A DNA stretch of 64,000 nucleotides from Hymenobacter perfusus (GCF_003944765.1 NZ_RWIU01000003.1:434001-498000), one strand, 5' to 3'. Shown: positions 24,429-34,227, counted from the first letter of the stretch. The notes: generated from the sequence alone by a model not told the origin. Numbers and translations are program-made.

Positions 24429-27074
24429 ATGAACGACTCGATGGATGACCGCCTGAAACAAGCTGGGACCCGCGCCAAAGCGGCCTGGAACAGCCGCCCC
24501 GCGCAGCTGCCCATGGGCGGCGCGTCGGGCAAGCTGCCGCCCCAGGCCCCCGAGCTGGAGGCGGCTGTGCTGGGCGCGCTCATGCTGGAAAAGGATGCCC
24601 TCACCACGGTTATCGACATTCTCAAGCCCCAGAGCTTTTACAAGGACGGTCATCAGCGCATCTTCAAGGCCATCCTGAACCTGTTTGACAAGTCGGAGCC
24701 CATTGATATTCTGACCGTTACGCACGAACTGCGGGAGATGGGCGAGCTGGAAGTGGCCGGCGGCGCGCATTACGTGGCCAACCTCACGTTCAAGGTCAAC
24801 TCGGCGGCCAACATCGAGTATCACGCCCGCATCATCACCGAAAACGCCATCAAGCGGGAGCTGATCCGCATTGCCTCCGATATCCAGCGCGACGCCTTCG
24901 AGGACACCACCGACGTGTTTAACCTGCTTGATACCACCGAGCAGTCATTGTTCGAGGTGTCGGAATCCAACATCCGCAAGAACTTTGACGACATGCGCAG
25001 CCTGATGGGCAAGGCCATCAAAGAGCTGGAAGAAAAGAAGGACCAGAAGGACGGCCTCACTGGCGTGCCCTCCGGCTTCTCGGCCCTGGACCGCGTCACG
25101 TCCGGCTGGCAGCCATCTGACTTAGTGATTATTGCAGCTCGGCCAGGCATGGGTAAGTGTCTCGGTAAAGGCACCAAAGTGCTGATGTTCGATGGCACAC
25201 TGCGCAACGTGGAAGACGTGCAGGCCGGCGAGCTGCTGATGGGCGACGACTCCACGCCGCGCCGGGTGCTTAATATTGCCCGGGGCCGCGAGAACATGTA
25301 CTGGGTGCGTCAGAATAAGGGCGAAGCATACCGCGTCAACGAAAGCCACATCCTCTCGCTCAAGCGCAGCCGTACCGAGGGCCTGCACCGCCACGGCGAC
25401 GTACTCAATATCACGGTAAAGGACTGGCTCGGCAAGTCGGCCAAGTTCCGTTCCAATTACAAGGGCTACAAAGTGCCGGTGGAGTTTGCCGCGCAGCCAG
25501 TATCGGTTGATCCGTATTTCCTGGGCGTGTGGCTCGGGGATGGTGCTTCCGATAATTGCCGCATCACGGGCCAGGACCAGGAAATCATCGAGTATTTGCA
25601 CCAGTACGCTGCCGAACTGGACATGCAGGTCACGGTAGGCGTAGTGGAAAATCGTTGCAACAGCTACGGCATCACGCGTGGCCGGCAGGGCGGCAGCGTG
25701 GCGCAATACTCGTTGCAGGACGAGCTGCGCCAGCTGGGCGTGCTCGGCGACAAGCATATTCCGCAGCAGTACCTGAGCAACAGCGCCGACAACCGCCTGC
25801 GCCTGCTGGCGGGCCTGATTGACTCCGACGGCCACCTTGACCCGGTGTCCAACGGCTACGAAATCACCCAGAAGAACCATCGGCTGGCCCGCCAGATCAA
25901 GTTTCTGGCCGACTCGCTGGGCTTCCGCACTTCGCTCAAGAAGAAGCGGGCCGCCATCAGTGCCATCGGCTACGAAAGCGAGGTGTACCGGGTGCGCATC
26001 TACGGCGACATCAACCAAGTGCCGGTGCGCGTGGCCCGCAAGCAGGCCCAGCCCTGGCGCAGCCCCGTGGACTGGCGCATGACCGGCATTACGGTGGAAT
26101 TCGACGGCGAGGATGATTATTACGGCTTCAGTATCGACGGTAACCGGCTGTTTCTGCTCCAGGACATGACCGTGACGCACAACACGGCTTTCGTGGTATC
26201 TGCCATGCGCAATGCGGCGGTAGAGTTCAAGAAGCCGGTGGCCATTTTCTCCCTGGAAATGTCGTCGCTGCAGCTCGTGAATCGTCTGATTTCGGCGGAG
26301 GCAGAGCTGGATTCGGAGAAGATCAAGAAGGGCAACCTGGCCGATTACGAGTGGGCGCAGCTCAACCACAAGATTTCCAGTCTGTCGTCGGCCCCCATCT
26401 ACATCGACGATACGCCGGGCCTCAGCATCCGGGAGCTACGCACCAAGTGCCGCCGCCTCAAGGCCCACCACGATATCCAGATGATCATCATCGACTACCT
26501 GCAGTTGATGACCGGCAACACCGACGGTAAGGGCGGCGGTAACCGCGAACAGGAAATTGCCTCGATTTCGCGGGCCCTCAAAGGCATTGCCAAAGAGCTG
26601 AACGTGCCCGTGCTGGCGCTGTCGCAGCTAAGTCGTTCCGTGGAAACCCGCGGTGGCGATAAGAAGCCGCAACTGAGCGACCTTCGGGAATCGGGTTCCA
26701 TCGAGCAGGACGCCGACATGGTAATCTTCCTGTATCGCCCCGAGTACTACAAGATTACGGAGGACGAGATGGGCAACCCGACCCAGGGCACCGGCGAGGT
26801 CATCATTGCCAAGCACCGGAACGGCTCCCTGGAAAGCGTGCAGCTCAAGTTCATCGGTAAGTTCACCAAGTTTGCTGACCTTGATGGGGCCGGTGGCGGC
26901 TTCGGCGACGCGGGCTTCAACCCCGGCGCTTTCCCCACCAGCACCTTCGACGACGACCAGTCCGGCTTCGCCCCGAACACCATCCGCCTCGGCTCGCGCA
27001 TCAACAACGACGGCCCGCCACCCGCGCAGCCCTTCCCCCGCAGCAACTTCGACGACGGCCCGCCGCCGTTTTAA
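24429..27074 (+). CDS. dnaB: Replicative DNA helicase DnaB precursor with intein
   Basis: 881 residues; 539 after removal of a 342-residue intein. The DnaB N-terminal domain (about 35-140, PPQAPELEAAVLGALMLEKD) is followed by the RecA-like helicase domain. Its Walker A sequence ARPGMGK-T is cut between Lys243 and Thr by the intein. The Walker B region IIIDYLQLMTG, LALSQLSRSVE, LSDLRESGSIEQDADMVIFL and RPEYY are intact in the C-terminal extein. The tail after about residue 830 is Gly/Pro/Phe-rich (DDDQSGFAPN, then FDDGPPPF at the end). The hexamer unwinds DNA at replication forks; it can do so only after splicing. ATG at 24429 chosen; a GTG lies one codon earlier. Confidence 0.95.
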   Translation: MNDSMDDRLKQAGTRAKAAWNSRPAQLPMGGASGKLPPQAPELEAAVLGALMLEKDALTTVIDILKPQSFYKDGHQRIFKAILNLFDKSEPIDILTVTHELREMGELEVAGGAHYVANLTFKVNSAANIEYHARIITENAIKRELIRIASDIQRDAFEDTTDVFNLLDTTEQSLFEVSESNIRKNFDDMRSLMGKAIKELEEKKDQKDGLTGVPSGFSALDRVTSGWQPSDLVIIAARPGMGKCLGKGTKVLMFDGTLRNVEDVQAGELLMGDDSTPRRVLNIARGRENMYWVRQNKGEAYRVNESHILSLKRSRTEGLHRHGDVLNITVKDWLGKSAKFRSNYKGYKVPVEFAAQPVSVDPYFLGVWLGDGASDNCRITGQDQEIIEYLHQYAAELDMQVTVGVVENRCNSYGITRGRQGGSVAQYSLQDELRQLGVLGDKHIPQQYLSNSADNRLRLLAGLIDSDGHLDPVSNGYEITQKNHRLARQIKFLADSLGFRTSLKKKRAAISAIGYESEVYRVRIYGDINQVPVRVARKQAQPWRSPVDWRMTGITVEFDGEDDYYGFSIDGNRLFLLQDMTVTHNTAFVVSAMRNAAVEFKKPVAIFSLEMSSLQLVNRLISAEAELDSEKIKKGNLADYEWAQLNHKISSLSSAPIYIDDTPGLSIRELRTKCRRLKAHHDIQMIIIDYLQLMTGNTDGKGGGNREQEIASISRALKGIAKELNVPVLALSQLSRSVETRGGDKKPQLSDLRESGSIEQDADMVIFLYRPEYYKITEDEMGNPTQGTGEVIIAKHRNGSLESVQLKFIGKFTKFADLDGAGGGFGDAGFNPGAFPTSTFDDDQSGFAPNTIRLGSRINNDGPPPAQPFPRSNFDDGPPPF
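25158..26183 (+). other. DnaB intein with LAGLIDADG homing endonuclease
   Basis: 342 residues (Cys244 to Asn585 of the precursor). Block A starts CLGKGTKVLMFDGTLRNVED; block B is around YRVNESHILSL (the family His). Two DOD endonuclease motifs, YFLGVWLGDG (363-372) and LLAGLIDSDG (459-468), have their acidic residues intact (D371, D465). Block F/G ends YYGFSIDGNRLFLLQDMTV and THN, with Thr as the first C-extein residue. All splicing residues (Cys1, block B His, penultimate His, final Asn, Thr+1) are present, so it should splice. The insertion splits the Walker A lysine from its threonine. Confidence 0.93.
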
Positions 27075-27083
27075 TCTGGCAAG

Positions 27084-27125
27084 AAACCCGAACCGCCCGC
27101 TGGAAACAGCGGGCGGTTCGGGTTT
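27084..27125 (+). terminator. Hairpin downstream of dnaB
   Basis: A perfect 18-bp stem (AAACCCGAACCGCCCGCT at 27084-27101 with 27108-27125) 10 bases after the dnaB stop; a short T run closes the second arm. Confidence 0.7.
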
Positions 27126-27132
27126 CCAGAAC

Positions 27133-27254
27133 GTCATGCTGAGCTTGCCGAAGCATCTCTACCGCTTCGTTGTAATACTGACCCAATGAAACGGTAGAGA
27201 TGCTTCGACTACGCCTCCGGACCCTGGCTCGATGCGCCACATGCTCAGCATGAC
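27133..27254. repeat. Family A palindromic intergenic repeat, copy 3
   Basis: Outer arms GTCATGCTGAGCTTGCCGAA and CACATGCTCAGCATGAC; the inner arms carry AAGCATCTCTACCG and CGGTAGAGATGCTT. It lies between dnaB and the convergent gltD gene. The nested 24-bp palindrome of copies 1 and 2 is absent here. Confidence 0.8.
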
Positions 27255-27280
27255 GGTCTGTTACTTCAGTTCAAACGATC

Positions 27281-28756
27281 CTACCCGAACATGCCTACGG
27301 CGTCCTTGCTGGGCAGGGCGGTTTTGCCCATCAGGAACAGATCTACCTGGCGGGCGGCTTCGCGGCCTTCGGAAATGGCCCAGACGACCAGGGACTGGCC
27401 CCGGCGCATGTCGCCGGCCACGAATACGTTGGGTTGGGAGGTGAGGAAGTCCGTATCGGAAGCGGTGCGCACGTTGCCACGGTCGTCCAGGGCCACCCCG
27501 AGTTGCTCCAGCAGGCCTTCGTAGCGGGGGGAGGCGAAGCCCAGGGCCAGCAGGGCCAGCTGGCAGGGAATTTCGCGCTCTGAGCCTGCTACCTCGCTGA
27601 AGGCTAAGCGGCGGCCCAGTACGTCGGTTTCCCAGGTTACGTCGGTGACGAGCAGGGCGCGGAGGTGGCCATTTTCGTCGCCCAGAAAGGCCTTAGTGTT
27701 GATGCCCCAGTAGCGCTGGCAGCCTTCTTCGTGGGAGGTGCTGGTGCGGAACATGTAGTTGGGGTAGTGGGGCCAGGGCTCGGATTTGGGCCGCTCGGGG
27801 GCGGGCTGGTGCATAAGGGCAAACTGCGTGACGGACCGGGCCTGTTGGCGGTTGGCCGTGCCCACGCAGTCGGAGCCTGTGTCGCCGCTGCCGATAACCA
27901 CCACGTCGAGGCCGGTAGCCAGCAGCTCCTCGCTGTCGATGGGCAATTCGCTCACGCGGCGGTTGTGCTGGGTGAGGTAGTCCATGGCGAAGTGGACGCC
28001 CGCCAGCTTGCGGCCGGGGAGAAGCAGTTCCCGGGGCACCAGCGCCCCGCCGGCCAGCACCACGGCATCAAACTGCGCGGCCAGGTCCGGGGCCGGAATA
28101 TCCCGGCCGATTTCGGTGTTGCAGCGGAACTGCACGCCGTCTTCTTCCAGCACCCGGATGCGGCGGTCAATCACCCACTTATCCAGCTTGAAATCGGGAA
28201 TGCCGTAGCGGAGCAGGCCACCGGGCCGGTCGTCGCGCTCAAACACCGTGACGGCGTGGCCGGCCCGCACCAGCTGGGCCGCCGCCGCCAGCCCGGCGGG
28301 ACCGGAGCCCACCACCGCCACCGATTTGCCGGTTTTGAGCACCGGAGCCGTGGGCCGCACGTAGCCCCGCGCAAACGCCGTTTCGATGATGTGCTTCTCG
28401 ATTTCTTCAATGGCCACCGGCGCGGCATGGATGCCCAGCACGCAGGCCGACTCGCAGGGGGCGGGGCAAATGCGGCCGGTAAACTCGGGGAAGTTGTTGG
28501 TCGAACTCAGAATCTGGTAGGCCGACTCCCAGTCCTGGCGGTACACAGCGTCGTTGAACTCGGGGATGATGTTGCCCAGCGGGCAGCCCGCGTGACAGAA
28601 CGGAATACCGCACTCCATGCACCGCCCCGACTGTTGCCGCAACTGCGTGTCGGCGTACTGGCCCACAAACTCGCGGTTGTGCGCCACGCGCTCATGCGGG
28701 GCGGCTTTGGCGGGCAGTTCCCGCTGAAATTCCTTGAAACCGGTGCTATTGCCCAT
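27281..28756 (-). CDS. gltD: Glutamate synthase (NADPH) small subunit
   Basis: 491 residues, usual length. It passes electrons from NADPH through FAD and iron-sulfur clusters to the large subunit, which makes glutamate from glutamine and 2-oxoglutarate. The N-terminal cluster region has [19 protein letters not shown] and [17 protein letters not shown] binding is at [21 protein letters not shown] and NAD(P)H binding at [12 protein letters not shown]. It follows gltB in the same direction, but a family C repeat lies between them (187-base gap). Confidence 0.95.
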   Translation of the reverse strand: MGNSTGFKEFQRELPAKAAPHERVAHNREFVGQYADTQLRQQSGRCMECGIPFCHAGCPLGNIIPEFNDAVYRQDWESAYQILSSTNNFPEFTGRICPAPCESACVLGIHAAPVAIEEIEKHIIETAFARGYVRPTAPVLKTGKSVAVVGSGPAGLAAAAQLVRAGHAVTVFERDDRPGGLLRYGIPDFKLDKWVIDRRIRVLEEDGVQFRCNTEIGRDIPAPDLAAQFDAVVLAGGALVPRELLLPGRKLAGVHFAMDYLTQHNRRVSELPIDSEELLATGLDVVVIGSGDTGSDCVGTANRQQARSVTQFALMHQPAPERPKSEPWPHYPNYMFRTSTSHEEGCQRYWGINTKAFLGDENGHLRALLVTDVTWETDVLGRRLAFSEVAGSEREIPCQLALLALGFASPRYEGLLEQLGVALDDRGNVRTASDTDFLTSQPNVFVAGDMRRGQSLVVWAISEGREAARQVDLFLMGKTALPSKDAVGMFG

Positions 28757-28823
28757 GTGCGTGGTGCCTCACCCCCCGGCCCCCTCTCAAGGGGGAGAGA
28801 GGGAGCCAGACGGCTTTGGCGGT

Positions 28824-28924
28824 TGTAGAGACGCGACACTTCGCGTCTCGTCGTTGCTGATGTTGTTTGAACTGGTGCGGTGCTGGTCGTTCTGGCGGAA
28901 GACGCGAAGTGTCGCGTCTCTACA
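28824..28924. repeat. Family C palindromic intergenic repeat, copy 2
   Basis: Arms TGTAGAGACGCGACACTTCG and the inverse, ending GTGTCGCGTCTCTACA; the inner ends are CGTCGTTGCTGATGTTG-like, as in copy 1. It lies between gltB and gltD. Confidence 0.85.
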
Positions 28925-28943
28925 TCGTTCATGGCCGGAGGGG

Positions 28944-31900
28944 TTACCCCACCGCCACCCGGGCCTTTTGCAGCACCTTTTTGTACTCGCTCGGGAATAC
29001 CTTCACGAACTTGCCAACTTCCTCGGGCCAGTTACTGAGCAGGAAGTTGGCCAGCTGGCTGCCGGTGAGCTCGTGGTGCTGGCGGAGCAGGTGCTGGATG
29101 TGGGTTTCGTCGTCGGCGTCGAGCGGGTCGAGCTCTACCATTTCGGGGTTGCAGTTTTGGGGGAAGGAGCCGTCGGCGTCGTACACCCAGGCAATGCCTC
29201 CGCTCATGCCGGCAGCGAAGTTGCGGCCGGTGCGGCCCAGTATGAGCGCCCGGCCGCCGGTCATGTACTCGCAGCCATGGTCACCCACACCTTCCACCAC
29301 GGCCGTGGCCCCGGAGTTACGCACCGCGAACCGCTCCCCGGCCTGCCCGCGCACGAACAGCTCGCCGGAGGTAGCCCCGTACAGTGCCACGTTGCCGATG
29401 ATGATGTTTTGCGTGGGCTCGAAGTGGGCCTCAGGCGCGGGGTGAATGATGAGGCGGGCCCCGCTCAGGCCCTTGCCCACGTAGTCGTTGGCCTCGCCTT
29501 CCAGCCGGAACGCCAGTCCCCGCACGCTGAACGCCCCGAAGCTCTGCCCCGCCGACCCGCGGAAGGTGTACTCGATGGTGCCCTCCGGCAGTCCGGCGGC
29601 GTGGTAGCGCTTAGTAATTTCGTTGGAAAGCAGCGTGCCGATGGTGCGGTCGATGTTGCGGACGGCAAACTCGGCCTGCACTGGCTGCTGGTGGTCTAGG
29701 GCCGGGCCGGCGTGTTCCAGCAGCTGCCAGTCGAGGATGCCCTGGAGGCCGTGGTCCTGGGCTTCGCTCTTGTGCAGGGTGCTGCCGGGCTCCGGCGAGG
29801 TCAGGTACAGCAGGTCACGCAAATCGAGGTGGCGGGCTTTCCAGTGCGTGATGTCGGGTCGGGGCTTGAGGAACTGGGCCCGGCCCACCATCTCGTTCAC
29901 GGTGCGAAAGCCCAACTCGGCCATGATTTCGCGCAGTTCCTCGGCCAGAAACCGGAATAGGTTCACGATGTGCTCGGGCTGCCCGCTGAACAAACGGCGC
30001 AGCTCGGGGTCCTGGGTGGCCACGCCCACGGGGCAGGTGTTGAGGTGGCATTTGCGCATCATCACGCAGCCCCCGGCCACCAGCGCGGCGGTAGCTACGC
30101 CCCATTCCTCGGCCCCCAGCAGCGTGGCAATGGCCAGGTCGCGGCCGGTTTTCAGCTGGCCGTCGGCCTGCAGCACCACCCGGCTGCGGAGCTGGTTGCG
30201 CACCAGCGTCTGGTGCGCTTCGGCCAGACCCAGCTCCCAGGGCAGCCCGGCGTGACGGATGCTGCTAAGGGGCGAAGCGCCGGTGCCGCCATCAAAGCCG
30301 GCAATCAGAATCACGTCGGCGTGGGCCTTGGCCACGCCGGCCGCAATGGTGCCCACGCCGGCCTTGCTCACCAGCTTCACGTTGATGCGGGCCGCCCGGT
30401 TGGCGTTTTTGAGGTCGAAGATGAGCTGGGCCAGGTCCTCGATGGAGTAGATGTCGTGGTGGGGCGGGGGCGAGATGAGGCCCACGCCGGGCGTGGCGTG
30501 GCGCACCTTTGCAATCCACTCGTCTACCTTGTGGCCGGGCAGCTGGCCGCCCTCGCCGGGCTTGGCGCCCTGGGCCATCTTAATTTGCAGCTCGTCGGCG
30601 TTGGTGAGGTAGTGGGCCGTCACGCCGAAGCGGGCCGAGGCCACCTGCTTGATGGCCGAGCGCATGGAGTCGCCGTTTTCCATCACTTCGTAGCGCATGG
30701 GGTCCTCGCCGCCCTCGCCGGTGTTGCTCTTGCCCCCGATGCGGTTCATGGCAATGGCCAGGGTGCTGTGCGCCTCGTGCGAAATCGAGCCGAACGACAT
30801 GGCCCCGGTGGCAAAGCGCCGCATGATGTTTTCGGCGGGCTCCACCTCCGCCAGCGGTACGGCCGGGCGGTGATGAGCAAAGTCCAGGAGGCCGCGTAGG
30901 GTGAAGGCGCCTTTGCCGGGCTCGTTCACCAGGCGGGCGTAGCGCCGGTAGGTGTCGTAGGAGTTGGTACGGGTGGCCTGCTGGAGCAGGTGCACTGTTT
31001 CGGGGTTGAACTGGTGGGCCTCACCCCGCCGCCGCCACTGGTACACGCCGCCTTCGGGCAGCAGGGCCTGCTCCTCCAGCGTGCTGCTGCGGAAGCCTTG
31101 GAAGTGTTTGAACAGGGTTTCACGGGCAATTTCATCGAGCCCCAGCCCGCCGATGCGCGTCATGGCCCCGTGAAAGTACTGGTCCACCACGACGCGGTTC
31201 AGCCCCAGAATCTCGAATACCTGCGCGCCGTGGTAGCTCTGCAGGGTGCTGATGCCCATTTTCGAGAAGATTTTCAGCAGCCCGTCGCACACGGCTTTCT
31301 GGTAGTTAGCTTCCAGCTTGGCCACCGTCAGGCCCCCGCCCAGCCGGCCCTCGTAGTGCAGGATCCGGATGGTGCTGAGGGCCAGGTAGGGATTGATGGC
31401 CGTGGCCCCGAAGGCCAGCAGACAGGCAAAATGATGCACTTCCCAAGCGTCGCCGGCCTCCACTACCAGGCCCACCGAGCCCCGGTAGCCCTTGCGGATG
31501 AGGTGGTGATGTACCGCCGACACGGCCAGTAGCGAGGGAATAGCCGCGTGCTCTGAGTCAAGCGACCGGTCCGACAGGATTAGCACCTCGAAGCCGTCGT
31601 CCACTGCGTCCTCGGCGTAGCGGCAGAGGCGCTCCAGGCCGGCCTGCAAGGCACCCGGCCGGCCATCGGCCCGGAAGTAGGTGTTGATGGTTTTGGCGTT
31701 AAACAGGCCCGTATCGATGCTGCGCAGCTTTTCCAGCTCGTGGTTGGTGAGGATGGGCTGCCGCAGGGCCACGCAGTGGCAGTGCATTTTGTCCTCGTCG
31801 AGAATGTTGCCGTTGTTGCCGATGAAGGTGGCCAGGCTCATCACCAGCCGCTCCCGAATGGGGTCGATGGGCGGGTTGGTGACCTGGGCGAAGAACTGCT

Positions 31901-33461
31901 TGAAGTAGCTGCTCAGGTGCTGGGGCTGGTCGGAAAGCACCGCCAGCGGCGAATCCACGCCCATAGAGCCAATCGGCTCCTTGCCCTCCACGGCCATCGG
32001 CGTCAGAATCGTGTCGATGTCCTCGCGGGTGTAGCCGAATACCTGATGGTACTTGAACACCGATTCGGCCGCGAGGTCGGTGAACACCAGCCGGGGCTCG
32101 GGCAATTCCTCCAGCCGAATCTGGTACTCGCTCAGCCACTGGCCGTAGGGCTGGCGTGTGGCGGCCTGGGTTTTCAACTCCTCATCGGTGATGATCTGGC
32201 CCGCTACGGTGTCGATGAGCAGCATTTTGCCGGGCTGCAGGCGGCCCTTGCGCACCACCCGGGCTTCGGGCAGACCCGCGCCCAGTACCCCAGCTTCGGA
32301 AGCCACCAGTACCCGGCCGTCGTCGGTGAGGGCGTAGCGCAGGGGGCGCAGGCCGTTGCGGTCCAGCATGGCCCCCACCATGCGGCCATCGGTGAACAGG
32401 AGGGCCGCCGGGCCGTCCCAAGGGGCCATAAACGTGGCGTGAAACTCGTAGAAGGCCTTTTTGAGCGGGTCCATCTGCTCGTTGCCGTCCCAGGCTTCGG
32501 GCACCAGCATCATCATCACGTGGGGCAGACTGCGGCCGCAGTGCAGCAGCAGCTCCACAATGTTGTCGAGGCAGGCCGAGTCTGACTGGCCGGAGTCGAT
32601 GACGGGCAGCAGAATCTCCATTTCCTCGGCCGAGAAATAAGGGGAGAGGTAGGAGGGAAGGCCAGCGTAAAACCAGTTGAGGTTGCCGCGCAGGGTGTTG
32701 ATTTCGCCGTTGTGGGCCAGCAGCCGGAAGGGCTGGGCCAGTCGCCAGCTGGGAAAGGTATTCGTCGAAAACCGGGAATGCACCAGCCCCAGCCCCGACG
32801 TCACGCGCGCATCCGACAGCTCCGGAAAGTAGCCGCGCACCTGGTAGGTGGTCAGCTGACCCTTGTAGATGATGACCTGGCAGGAGAGGGAGGTAAAGTA
32901 CACCTCTTCCTGGGGCAGCTGGGCCGCGGTTTCGTGGCTGATGAGGCGGCGCAGCACGTAGAGCTTGCGCTCAAACTCCTCGGACGTGACCACGCCGGCC
33001 GGCCGGCCCACGAACAGCTGCTCCATAGCCGGCTCGGCGGCTAGAGCCGTGGGGCCGATGCCGGCGGGGTTTACCGGCACCGGCCGGTAGCCCAGCACCG
33101 GAAACCCGAGCCGGGCGGCGGCCTGGTTGATGATATCACGGCTGATGTGGCGCAGGGCCTCGTTTTTGGGCAGAAAGGTCATGCCCACGCCGTACTCGCC
33201 GGGCTCGGGCAGCCGGATACCCAGCGTGGTGCATTCTTCCAGCAGAAACCAGTGGGGCAGCTGCAGCAGCAGGCCCGCGCCGTCGCCGGATTCGGCGTCG
33301 CAGCCGCAGGCCCCGCGGTGTTCCATATTCTCCAGAATCGTCAGCGCATCGGCCACAATCTGGTGCGAGCGGCGGCCATCCACGTAGGCAATAAAGCCCG
33401 TACCGCAGGCATCGTGTTCAAACTCGGGGCGGTAAAGGCCTTGTGGGGCAGTCAGTTCCAT
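28944..33461 (-). CDS. gltB: Glutamate synthase large subunit
   Basis: 1505 residues. The class II glutaminase domain starts at the nucleophile Cys19 (EHDACGTGFIAY), so the first 18 residues are the expected propeptide. Next come the central domain and the FMN-binding synthase domain (GEGGEDPMRYEV, AQGAKPGEGGQLPG, SPPPHHDIYSIEDLAQLI, GGTGASPLSS). The 3Fe-4S cysteines are in CVMMRKCHLNTCPVGVATQ. The C-terminal GXGXG beta-helix domain contains GATSGELFVRGQAGERFAVRNSG. Ammonia released by the glutaminase is channelled to 2-oxoglutarate. It pairs with gltD downstream. Confidence 0.96.
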   Translation of the reverse strand: MELTAPQGLYRPEFEHDACGTGFIAYVDGRRSHQIVADALTILENMEHRGACGCDAESGDGAGLLLQLPHWFLLEECTTLGIRLPEPGEYGVGMTFLPKNEALRHISRDIINQAAARLGFPVLGYRPVPVNPAGIGPTALAAEPAMEQLFVGRPAGVVTSEEFERKLYVLRRLISHETAAQLPQEEVYFTSLSCQVIIYKGQLTTYQVRGYFPELSDARVTSGLGLVHSRFSTNTFPSWRLAQPFRLLAHNGEINTLRGNLNWFYAGLPSYLSPYFSAEEMEILLPVIDSGQSDSACLDNIVELLLHCGRSLPHVMMMLVPEAWDGNEQMDPLKKAFYEFHATFMAPWDGPAALLFTDGRMVGAMLDRNGLRPLRYALTDDGRVLVASEAGVLGAGLPEARVVRKGRLQPGKMLLIDTVAGQIITDEELKTQAATRQPYGQWLSEYQIRLEELPEPRLVFTDLAAESVFKYHQVFGYTREDIDTILTPMAVEGKEPIGSMGVDSPLAVLSDQPQHLSSYFKQFFAQVTNPPIDPIRERLVMSLATFIGNNGNILDEDKMHCHCVALRQPILTNHELEKLRSIDTGLFNAKTINTYFRADGRPGALQAGLERLCRYAEDAVDDGFEVLILSDRSLDSEHAAIPSLLAVSAVHHHLIRKGYRGSVGLVVEAGDAWEVHHFACLLAFGATAINPYLALSTIRILHYEGRLGGGLTVAKLEANYQKAVCDGLLKIFSKMGISTLQSYHGAQVFEILGLNRVVVDQYFHGAMTRIGGLGLDEIARETLFKHFQGFRSSTLEEQALLPEGGVYQWRRRGEAHQFNPETVHLLQQATRTNSYDTYRRYARLVNEPGKGAFTLRGLLDFAHHRPAVPLAEVEPAENIMRRFATGAMSFGSISHEAHSTLAIAMNRIGGKSNTGEGGEDPMRYEVMENGDSMRSAIKQVASARFGVTAHYLTNADELQIKMAQGAKPGEGGQLPGHKVDEWIAKVRHATPGVGLISPPPHHDIYSIEDLAQLIFDLKNANRAARINVKLVSKAGVGTIAAGVAKAHADVILIAGFDGGTGASPLSSIRHAGLPWELGLAEAHQTLVRNQLRSRVVLQADGQLKTGRDLAIATLLGAEEWGVATAALVAGGCVMMRKCHLNTCPVGVATQDPELRRLFSGQPEHIVNLFRFLAEELREIMAELGFRTVNEMVGRAQFLKPRPDITHWKARHLDLRDLLYLTSPEPGSTLHKSEAQDHGLQGILDWQLLEHAGPALDHQQPVQAEFAVRNIDRTIGTLLSNEITKRYHAAGLPEGTIEYTFRGSAGQSFGAFSVRGLAFRLEGEANDYVGKGLSGARLIIHPAPEAHFEPTQNIIIGNVALYGATSGELFVRGQAGERFAVRNSGATAVVEGVGDHGCEYMTGGRALILGRTGRNFAAGMSGGIAWVYDADGSFPQNCNPEMVELDPLDADDETHIQHLLRQHHELTGSQLANFLLSNWPEEVGKFVKVFPSEYKKVLQKARVAVG

Positions 33462-33728
33462 CGAAAAGAGTCGGTTGATCAGGGCGTAGGACGTTACAGA
33501 AATTACTCCGGCGGCAGGTCAAAAGCCCAGTATACCGCTCGGGTTAACCGGGCAGGTGCGGCGGTGCGGCCGGTTTCCGGTTTCTAACGGCCCTCGGCCC
33601 GCGCCTGGCCGGCCAGGCAGGTTGCGCCAAAACCGCGCTGGAGCCATCAATACCAGCCTTCCGGCTTTCTGGAGCTGAACTATGGCTTACAATTTCCAAC
33701 CCTTGCGTAAACTCCGATATTTGCCCGC

Positions 33729-34085
33729 ATGAAAGACCTGCTCCGCCCTGACCTGACCTTCCGCCTCACCGGCCGCCTCTGGGTGGAATCTGCCGACGAC
33801 CGGTTTATGGGTATCGGGCGGCTGGAGTTGCTGCGCCAGATTCAGCAGCACGGCTCCATCTCAAAGGCGGCGCAGGAAATGGGCATGTCGTACAAGCGGG
33901 CCTGGGATTTGGTGTCGTCCCTGAACGCGCAGGCGGCCCGGCCGCTGGTACTTACCCAAACCGGGGGCAAGCGCGGCGGCGGTACCGTGGTAACACCGGA
34001 GGGCGAGGCCCTGATTGCGGAGTTTGAGGCGTTGCAGGCGCGGTTTCAGGTGTTTCTGGCAGCGGAGGCGGCGCGGATGTTCTAG
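33729..34085 (+). CDS. ModE-like molybdenum-responsive winged-helix regulator (DNA-binding domain only)
   Basis: 118 residues. The pattern DRFMGIGRLELLRQIQQHGSISKAAQEMGMSYKRAWDLV is the conserved winged helix-turn-helix of ModE (LysR-like recognition helix), and GGKRGGGTVVTPEGEALIAEF is the following wing and dimer helix. E. coli ModE has a C-terminal molybdate-binding di-MOP domain; this protein ends before it, so molybdate sensing would need another route. Gene context supports the call: a TonB receptor with a ModE-like operator lies 140 bases downstream, and a molybdenum enzyme lies 3.6 kb downstream with a similar operator. Confidence 0.88.
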   Translation: MKDLLRPDLTFRLTGRLWVESADDRFMGIGRLELLRQIQQHGSISKAAQEMGMSYKRAWDLVSSLNAQAARPLVLTQTGGKRGGGTVVTPEGEALIAEFEALQARFQVFLAAEAARMF

Positions 34086-34094
34086 CGGCGGTTC

Positions 34095-34178
34095 CCGCAG
34101 AGGTCCGCAGAGGCTTCGCGGAGGTACGCATAAGAACGACCTCCGCGTCCTCAGCGCATCCCTCAGCGGACCTCTGCG
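34095..34178. repeat. Imperfect palindrome of GCAGAGG/CCTCTGC words
   Basis: CGCAGAGGTCCGCAGAGG on the left pairs with CCTCAGCGGACCTCTGCG on the right; inner CGCGGAGGT pairs with ACCTCCGCG. It lies between the ModE-like gene and the receptor gene and may end the ModE transcript. Confidence 0.65.
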
Positions 34179-34202
34179 AGAAAACTCCGTAAGCTCAATA
34201 TT

Positions 34203-34226
34203 CGTTATGTTTGGAAAAATATAACG
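34203..34226 (+). promoter_or_regulatory. Putative ModE operator overlapping a -7 promoter box
   Basis: CGTTATGTTT (34203-34212) and AAATATAACG (34217-34226) are inverted arms matching at 9 of 10 positions; the CGTTAT and ATAACG ends are 12 bases apart. This resembles the E. coli ModE site (ATCGCTATATA-N6/7-TATATAACGAT). The left arm contains TATGTTTG (34206-34213), an exact TAnnTTTG -7 box. The right arm ends one base before the receptor ATG. Binding would be expected to block transcription. Confidence 0.65.
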
Positions 34227-34227
34227 C

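Noticed and set aside
25122..26369. 415-codon open frame antisense to the dnaB intein
   Set aside because: The intein frame has all splicing and LAGLIDADG motifs; the antisense frame has none.
28944..33461. Frameshift or fusion in gltB because of its 1505-codon length
   Set aside because: This is the normal length of glutamate synthase large subunits; all domains are in order without interruption.
34203..34226. ModE-like palindrome as part of the repeat family at 34095-34178
   Set aside because: It shares no words with that repeat; it is AT-rich, shorter and directly before a start codon.
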